Assembly: GCA_026770025.1 (NCBI GenBank)
Contig: JAMXDE010000027.1
Span: forward strand, 744,001 to 808,000
DNA from: Craspedostauros australis
Lineage: Eukaryota > Bacillariophyta > Bacillariophyceae > Mastogloiales > Achnanthaceae
Length of the DNA: 64,000 bases
Direction: 5' to 3'
In this document: piece by piece, positions 57,001 to 64,000 of the stretch
How positions within the stretch are numbered: position 1 is the stretch's first letter
How the letters are laid out: each line of letters starts with the position of its first letter
The notes under the pieces: generated by a model
What the model was told of the DNA's origin: nothing
Databases searched by the model: none
Seen by the model: only the letters and a program-made list of their open reading frames with translations
Program-made: the position numbers and the translations under genes

Positions 57001-59395
57001 TCAGACATTTCCTTGTCCCAGTTCAAACCCATCAGCAAGCTCGATCTTGCATCAGAATCCAGCTTTGACGGAGACAAGGAAGCAACGGCAGCAGCAACTG
57101 ATGCTGCGCTCATCTCTTCACCCACCGACGGCAGAGACGACGACGGCATGGCAGGAATGGCCCCGCTCCCGGGCGTGGAGTACACATCCGGTTCATCCCA
57201 TAGCCGCAATTCATGGATGCCGCCACCCGGCGACATGGAAGTTGGCTCTGAGGAACTGGAGCAGCTGCAACGCAAGGATACCTCATGGTCCAGCAACAAG
57301 GACAAGGTTAGCAGGGTCGACTTCGCCGGATATGTCCAACCCGATACCTCCAGCTTCAAGTGGATGCCGCCCGAGGAACCGTTGGATGGCGATCAGAGCC
57401 CCGTCTACGATTCGGCCACGGACTTCACAGACGCCGATGGTTCGGCCATGCCACCTCTCAGCCCAGTAACTACCATCAGCAACCCAGCAAGCGTCGGGCA
57501 TATCCCATCCTCCAACAGAAAATTGGAAGATGTGATGGAAGGCGACGAAGAAGAGACCGAAACGGAAGAAGAGAAGACGGATCACACTTCTGGCATTCCC
57601 GATGTTCCACCAGTTGACATGCTGGACCTAGTGGAGGCCTCCACGGAGAATCTGGGCTTCGCCGACCCATCCGAGAACAGCGGTTCCAACGAGAGCGGGG
57701 CCGCGGGCGCAACATTCAGTGCCGCACCAAATGAGTCTTCCACCGCCCCGCTGGATTCAGGCAACAACAGTAGCAGCAACGTGGGCGGAGCCGATGGCAT
57801 CCGCATCCGTGGCGACAATGGCGATGATGGCATCCGCGTCGTCGGCGAGGGCAGCGACACTGATGCCGATGGCAGTGGTGCCATGGTCGACGTTGAGTTA
57901 GGCGACGGTGCAGCCGGTAACGGTAATGGCGGTGCCATGGGAGCCAAGTCAAGAGGCATTGGCCTTGGAGATGACGAAGATGATGACGAAAAAGAGGAGG
58001 AAGAGGAGGAAAAGAAAAGAGGTTTCTTCGTACTTTCGGCATGTTGCTGTGGCCTTCTCATCGGAGCAGCTATCGCCTTGGCGATCTACATCCTGTTCAT
58101 TGAAGATGATGACAGCAGTCCAGCCATCCGAGCTCTTGTCACGGAGCCACCAACGCAGACCCCAAGTGTTGTGGTTCTCGATACAGCTGCGCCAACGGCA
58201 GCCGTAGTCACCGCCTCCCCCATCGTCACGCCTCTGTTGACGTCGCCGCCGACCGCGCAGCCCACTGTGGGAACGGTGGCACCAACAGGCAGCCCGACGA
58301 TAGCACCAACGCTCAGCGCAGACAACGCGGCAACCATTGCCGGGCTAATTTCATTCATCGATGACGTGTTCCCGGAAGGTGCACCTGCCCTGGCTGACAC
58401 GTCATCCCCCCAGTACCAAGCCTTGCTTTTCATTTTCAACCGCATTCCCAACAACCAAGGAATCTTCGATGACTTCCGGTTCCTTCAACGCTATGCCCTC
58501 GCAACGGTGTACTACAGCACCGGGGGAACAGAATGGAATAACTCCACGGATTGGCTCACGAGCGCCAACGAATGCGATTGGTACACTTCATCGCCTGCCG
58601 CCACGATTTGCGACGGGGGGAACAACGTGGTGGAGCTAGACCTCAGCAACAACAACCTCCGTGGTACCATGCCTATCGAGATTGCCATGCTGGCGGACAG
58701 CCTGGAAGTTATACGGATGTCCGGCAACCGGTTGGTCGGTACGATTCCAGATATCGTCGTGGAATCTAACATCAATCTCGTGGAGTTCAGCGTCTCTGGA
58801 AATCTGTTGCGCGGGCCAATCCCAGCAACTGTTGGGCAGTTGCAAAATCTGGCAATATTGGACTTGAGTCGGAATGGATTGAACGAAACAATTCCCTCAG
58901 AGATTGGATCTCTGGGTTCATTGGGTAAGTGCGAAGCGATGTGGAATGGAATGCTATGGTCTGCTATGCTACGAAGCGAGATGACTTGAAGCAAAGCAAT
59001 TGACGCCCGTGGGCACCACCAGGAGCAACGCACATAATCTCTCTCAATCTTCTCATCCTCACATGCGTGCTGCATTCCCCTCTTTTCCTCTCCTCTGTTC
59101 TGCTCTCTGTACCATCCTTTCCAAACGGTTTGGAACTCTGCTTCTCACCATCATTCGAGTAGTGAACTTTTCCATCGCCGAAAATGATATCACCGGGGCA
59201 ATCCCACCGGAGCTTGCATCAAACATCGCAATCCAAAACCTATTCATCGATCGTACCACATTGACCTCGGGACTCCCGCCGACTTTGTGCGATAACCTGG
59301 TGAATATCCAGCAATTCTGGTCAGATTGTACGGAGATCGGTGGTTGCGAATGCTGTACCACTTGTTGCGAAGGTGACGTCTGCCTTCCTACCTAG
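54058..59395 (+). CDS. giant acidic type II membrane leucine-rich-repeat protein (LRR 3), 2 exons
   Basis: Exons are 54058-58924 and 59163-59395, giving 1,699 residues. The splice restores the LRR phase (LGSL then VNFSIAEND). Residues about 40-125 look folded (LQQLLQDIRRIGIEGDARVT, ALVGILLKAKKRGLIAFSGQ). The next 1,150 residues are disordered and strongly acidic with Asp/Glu runs. A single helix at about 1322-1348 (FFVLSACCCGLLIGAAIALA) leads to a Thr/Pro stalk. A Trp cap (WLTSANECDWY) and about five LRRs follow, closing with CECCTTCCEGDVC. The same order is seen in LRR 1 and LRR 2. The very long cytosolic part could bind partners or calcium; that is inference. Confidence 0.88.
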
Positions 59396-59835
59396 GCTCT
59401 ATGACCAAGCGAGACAAAGAGGGAGAAAGTGAAAGAGCTAAATGGATGTAATCTATGTTCACGTCGGTGCGAGCTAAAGTGAATCTAAATGTAAACAGGA
59501 AGGAAGAAGGGAAGGACCAGGAAGCGTGTCAATGGATCGCACAGCATAGCAAGCGGTCAAAATTGCTTGAATGCAAGATTTAATATAATCTGTTACAACC
59601 ATGTCATGTCACACAATCGTTTGTCCATCGCTGCGCATAGCATTGGGCGCTTGCCTCGCCGTGCGGTCTATGGTATCCAACTCATCCCCCACAGTCAGTC
59701 TGTCTTCGATAGTGAGCCAGGTTCTCAACTATTCTATGCCTGTCCACCATGATGAAGTAGACCAAAATACACCAGCACATCGATAGACACAGTGTGCTGC
59801 TCATTGCACACTCCTAGCTTTGCCAGACTCAACTG
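59396..59835. other. 3' flank of LRR 3
   Basis: No gene was recognised in this stretch. Confidence 0.5.
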
Positions 59836-60548
59836 AAAGACAATGCATCATTCTGCAACATGGCCAATCTTGCTGTCGAACCACTTGCCGGAGACAGGAT
59901 CAATGCATGGCTTCGTTACCACTGCAAGAAACATCATCTTTTTGATTGTAGTTGTGGCTGTGTTGCTGTACTGTGAGTGGGTTCTTCATCCATGATATAC
60001 TATTGCCCGCATGTGGTCAAGTGAACAAACAACCACTTCTCATCCACATGGACAACATCATCCAAACTCTGAAACAGCCCATCATTTGCAATGTGATTGA
60101 TGCAAAAGCATAGATGATCTGCCTAGTGCTTCTCTGAGAGCCCAAATATGTTGTTAATACAATGCCTTGTTGCGATTTTCATATTGAATAGTGTAGTTGG
60201 TGACACACCAATGGCAGCATCAGCTGCACAAAGGGTTGCTGCATCATTGTTGTTAAAGTGTTGTAGGTGTTCTTTCAGGTCCTCTTGGTCCCACTTCCAT
60301 GCTCTACCACAAGGACCACAATGCAACAGCAAGCTCCAAGATGATTGGAAGTTGCTGGCCACAGTCTTTCTCATGTTGGTCATCATTTTCTGGACTGTGG
60401 CATGATAAACATCGTAGTGCGCCACCGGATGATCGAGTGCCCTGTCCTTGCAACAGCCATTGACTTGTGAAAGCAAGAGTGTCACCATGATCTGAATCCG
60501 TTCGTCTGCAGACAAGTGCTCCCTCTTCTTGCGTTCCATCGATTCCAT
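59836..60548 (-). pseudogene. decayed mariner-type transposase
   Basis: The N-terminal DNA-binding part is still open at 60123-60548 (LSADERIQIMVTLLL, then HATVQKMMTNMRKTVASN). Downstream on the same strand, pieces in other frames read DDVVHVDEKWLFV (around 60030) and MFLAVVTKPCIDPVSGKWFD (59880-59940). The DEKW-F block, with the acidic residue of the catalytic core, is typical of Tc1/mariner transposases found in oomycetes and diatoms. Stops and frame changes make it inactive. Terminal inverted repeats were not identified. Confidence 0.75.
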
Positions 60549-61910
60549 TGTCTAGATGAGACTTGTGACAAGAAGTGCATGAAGGGCTCTTGCCCGAAGC
60601 TAAACACTGAGGAATTGGCAAGGTGCATTACGGAGACTGTCGATGACAACAAGTCGGAACAAAACGAGCAAGTTCCAGCGCGCAACGCAAAGCGCACACT
60701 AATTTGATGCACACAAGAAGCTTGAATGAACAGAAGGAGAATGTGATGATCCCAGTAAGATGGAGCACCTTGATAGTGGGGGTAGGTCATCATGTCATCT
60801 AATTCAGTATGGATTATAATGCTGTAATTGTGATCATGATGTGCAGCAGGTCACTCCCAAAAAAGATGACTCGTGGCCCGCGACGAGCTGTGCCATTGTC
60901 TACTCACGAGACTCACATCAACACCCATGATCACCACGAACAGAAAGGCGACAAATCGAACGAAGGTCTGATACCAAAATGGAGGTACCTCAATATCCAA
61001 TTCGAACAGATGACGTCACATGATGACGTACTAATGCGACACCATTCAGACAACAAAGAGATTCTGGATGACATATTTGCGAGCCTGCAACACTTGCGAA
61101 GAAGTCTTGGGCATTCCAAATAATTGTTTTACCGCAGCTTTCAATACAACCCTTCTCCGTTAAATACGGTCCCAACCCATGTCGCACACAAACCTCGACC
61201 GATCGGAGTAGTATGGATTTGTTGTTCCGGTTTTGGACGCTTGTGGGAGACCGGTCATAATTTCATAACGAGTTCTGTGCAACATGCATTTAGTCAATAG
61301 TGTCACGGGACTCATTTCCGCTGAGTCTGTGTTGTCAATACTCCACAGGATTCGTAATCGCCACTTGGGATCAGGATGAGCGAGGCTCGTCAGTTGTGAA
61401 ATTATGTGCCTTGCGACTACCAACACTCACAAAGTGTACGTCTTTGGAGACACAAGGCAATCCGTAGTCGTACTTCCAGATTTGGAGGTGCTCGATGCAA
61501 GCGTGAAATTACAGAAGAGGGAAGCAACATCATTTCCCTCCATCCGACCAAGAATGAAGAGAAAGAACCAACCGATGGCCAACCGATGGCCAACGTATGT
61601 ATGCCAACAATCCCAACACCACGTCGCTACCAAGAATCAAAGGAGGAAGACGACACAACAAGAGGAAGCACCTTGCGGCAATGGTTGTTTCGGACCAGCA
61701 AGAGGAGGGTTGGACGCAGCAAAGCAGAGCACAGAAGGACTGTTGTGGTGGATGAGACTGATTGCGACGAGCAAGCGCAAGCATCCTTGGAAGTGGAAGC
61801 GCAGGTGGAAGTGCAGATGTAAGCGCAAGGACCTACTCTGCTCTACTCGACTCTAATCGTATCAAAAGCGACATCGGCGCCACCAAGATCACGAGGCTCG
61901 TCATCCCATC
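60549..61910. other. intergenic with an uncertain small open frame
   Basis: The plus-strand frame at 61406-61822 reads charged sequence but has no clear ATG at its start and no recognised domain, so it is not called. A short palindrome-rich stretch (TGACGTCACATGATGACGTAC) occurs at about 61010-61031. Confidence 0.35.
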
Positions 61911-63655
61911 ATGGCCGACACCTCCCAAAACCAACACATTGTTCGCCGCCTTATTTCGACTGCGTCTGATGTGCTGTTGCTCTCGTCTGCGTACGGGTTG
62001 CCCGTGCCATCATGGGCAACGACAGCCATCGCGATGAGCAATGGAAACTCCAGCATCTTGCATCGCTCATCTTTCGTGCACAATGCAACAGATGGAGATG
62101 GCAACCACGGTGCAAACAACAATGACAACGATAATGACAGCAGAACCAGCGCAGATGGATTCATGGGCTTCATTCCCTTGTTGCAAACGCTCGTCATCTG
62201 CTGGAGCATAGTCATGGTGATCCTCTTGACATCCATGTTGTCCTACGGACTGTTCTATATCGTTGTGATGCCATCCCATGACATCACGATGCCACTCTAC
62301 TTCGATTCCACTGAGATGTCCATCCCTCCAACTGAACATCATCTCGTGCAACAATGGTGGCTGGAGCAGCAGCAGAAACAGATGCGAGTGCGGATGAGGG
62401 AGGACGGAAAGCACCAAATGGAGAAAGAGGGGTTACAAGAATGCAAACAATATGAGACAGATATAGCCATCATGACAGCAGCAACAGCAGCAGCAGCAGC
62501 AACAGCGAGAGCAGTCATGAAGCTGGCGTCGAGTCGCAACAGGAGACAGTCTCCCACTCATCACCACCACCATCGCATGGGCAAGCTCAAGCCCAAGCAC
62601 AACCTCAGATGCCACCGCAGAACCAAATACCCAATCTTTCAGTCGATCAGCGGCGTGCCTTGCAACGATCGCCTTGAGCAACTGCCGATCTTTTCACCAA
62701 GCACACGCAATGGGAACCATACCTTGACCGCCATCACCCCAAACCACGACCTCGCTCCGCGTTGAAGGCAAACCAACCGTACGCCATCGAAATTGCGCTG
62801 GAACTTCCAGAATCGCTGACCAACCAAGAGTTGGGCATCTTCGGTGTGCACGTGACATTGCAATCCGCAAATGGAATGGCCCTGGCAACATCTGTGCGAT
62901 CCACGCAACATCCGCACGAAAGCGACTGGATATCGCTGATTCGAAAATGGACACTGCTGGTGCTGCATCTCGTCGGTGCTATCCCAGAAAATCGAACCAC
63001 TGTGATCCCGTCGTATCATTACGTCATGGAACGCAATCAGCATCCGTTACGGTCCATCACTGTTCGGTTAGTGAGTAGAACTACAAGGCGGCGGCGAACA
63101 CAGCGCGCGAGCTCTCCAGCAGCGTGGATAGAATGGACACTGTCTCATGATGACGCTCTCTACAATGACGATGTGCAAGTCAGCGCAGCGCACGTTCGTA
63201 TTGGAAGAGAGCTGAAGCCATACCAGTACGTTCTGAAGCACTGGTTCTTCACGCGCGCGATGATTGGCATCAGCGCCATCTTCGTATTCCAATCCGCCTC
63301 TGTAATCCTGCTGATGTATCTGTGGGAACGCCGACAGCAAGGTCTTGAAGAAAGAGCCAGCGATGCTTTGCTCTAGCTGGAACTGGATGGATCGTTAGAT
63401 TTTAACGGCGACAACAATAGTGGGATTGAGGAACATGATGACACTGATGATGGACCCTGGTCGAGCACCTTGGTGCATGGAGTGCAGCCACAGTCGCAGG
63501 CGAATGCCGTAGTCGGCGAGGATGCCAACAGCACCAATGGCCAAAACACCGACGGTGATTCGACCAGTCCCGATATCGACCCCGATATCCACTCCGATGC
63601 TAACGCTGAGACCTCCCCTCGAAGCGAGTCTCCAGCAATCATCGTGGATGAATAG
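61911..63655 (+). pseudogene. seipin-like protein gene with interrupted frame
   Basis: The ATG at 61911 opens a frame with a transmembrane helix (LLQTLVICWSIVMVILLT) followed by VMPSHDITMPLYFDST, as in the seipin N-terminus. The luminal seipin fold is in another frame from about 62680 (PYAIEIALELPESLTNQELG, VRSTQHPHESDW), with the second helix near 63255-63320 (MIGISAIFVFQSASVILLMY). Between them, near 62460, the coding signal shifts frame close to a CAG-rich stretch. In the second frame a TGA at 62675 and a TAG at 63374 interrupt otherwise coding-like sequence, and an acidic tail continues to 63655. Introns may explain the shift, but no strong donor was found. Seipin shapes lipid droplets at the ER. 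Either this is a decaying copy, or the TAG is the true stop and an intron removes the rest. Confidence 0.65.
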
Positions 63656-64000
63656 ACCTATTGTTGGATCGTTGGGAAGACTTCGCTGTGGGCAGCGACG
63701 GGAGATACATGGTTCGAAATTCTCCATCGGAGAACATCAAGCTTTGTGCTCGCACCATGAGTCGCCCACCCGACCATGCTCCGCCGCGTGCAAACTCTAC
63801 TCTGGTCCACTTGAGCGTGCACCATCCCATCCTCCTGCTGAATCAAGGTGAGAACGTGCGTTTCATCGATGAATCACTTTTTTGTCGGAATGCCAACGGA
63901 TCTTTCGCAGTTTGGGCACGGTCAGAGACATGAGGAACATGGAAAGCGTTGCCTGTGGTGTATGGACGGCAGAACAACCTCCGCAACTTGGGACAAGAAC
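63656..64000. other. window end, no gene recognised
   Basis: Nothing supported was seen; open frames here are short and without domains. Confidence 0.4.

Noticed and set aside
62675-62677. TGA in the seipin-like gene read as selenocysteine
   Set aside because: No conserved Cys or Sec is expected at this place in seipins, and a TAG also interrupts the frame.

Overview
The window looks like nuclear DNA of a diatom or a close stramenopile relative. This rests on four things. The genes have short GT-AG introns. A complete Ty1/copia retrotransposon encodes one very long Gag-Pol frame. Several surface-type proteins carry Pro/Ser/Thr stalks and type II membrane leucine-rich-repeat (LRR) architecture. 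A glycyl-tRNA synthetase leader resembles a diatom plastid presequence with a Phe-Val-Pro start. No species name is claimed.

The left half (1-32 kb) is duplicated, repeat-rich accessory DNA. It opens with the truncated end of a large Cys-rich repeat surface-type gene (gene A, 2-2533). Next come a decayed membrane-protein gene, a four-exon LRR gene (5372-8028) and an intronless gene with two SET-like domains (8818-10959). A close paralog of gene A (gene B, minus strand) is split by a 9,150-bp copia element (13044-22193) with visually identical 687-bp LTRs and a CCTCC target duplication. After 5 kb of degenerate repeats and a broken copia remnant, the SET gene appears again in inverted orientation (29713-31806). 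The two SET copies look nucleotide-identical except for short length changes in tandem repeats and their upstream ends.

The right half (33-64 kb) is denser and mostly housekeeping. It holds a glycyl-tRNA synthetase (3 exons), ribosomal protein uS11 with a 5-nt first exon, the UAP56/Sub2 RNA helicase with a 970-nt first intron, and a phosphatidylinositol 4-kinase carrying a PH domain. After these come a five-TM protein, a PLAC8-type Cys-rich membrane protein, a divergent pair of LRR membrane proteins sharing a 1.26-kb intergenic region, a mariner transposase fossil and a seipin-like gene whose frame is interrupted.

Functionally, the helicase, uS11 and glycyl-tRNA synthetase serve mRNA export and translation. 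The PI4-kinase and the seipin-like gene belong to membrane and lipid biology. The LRR and Cys-rich proteins look like cell-surface products. The strongest leads are the inverted pair of identical double-SET genes, the recent copia insertion into a surface gene, the two-block Cys-rich family, and the seipin-like gene with in-frame stops.
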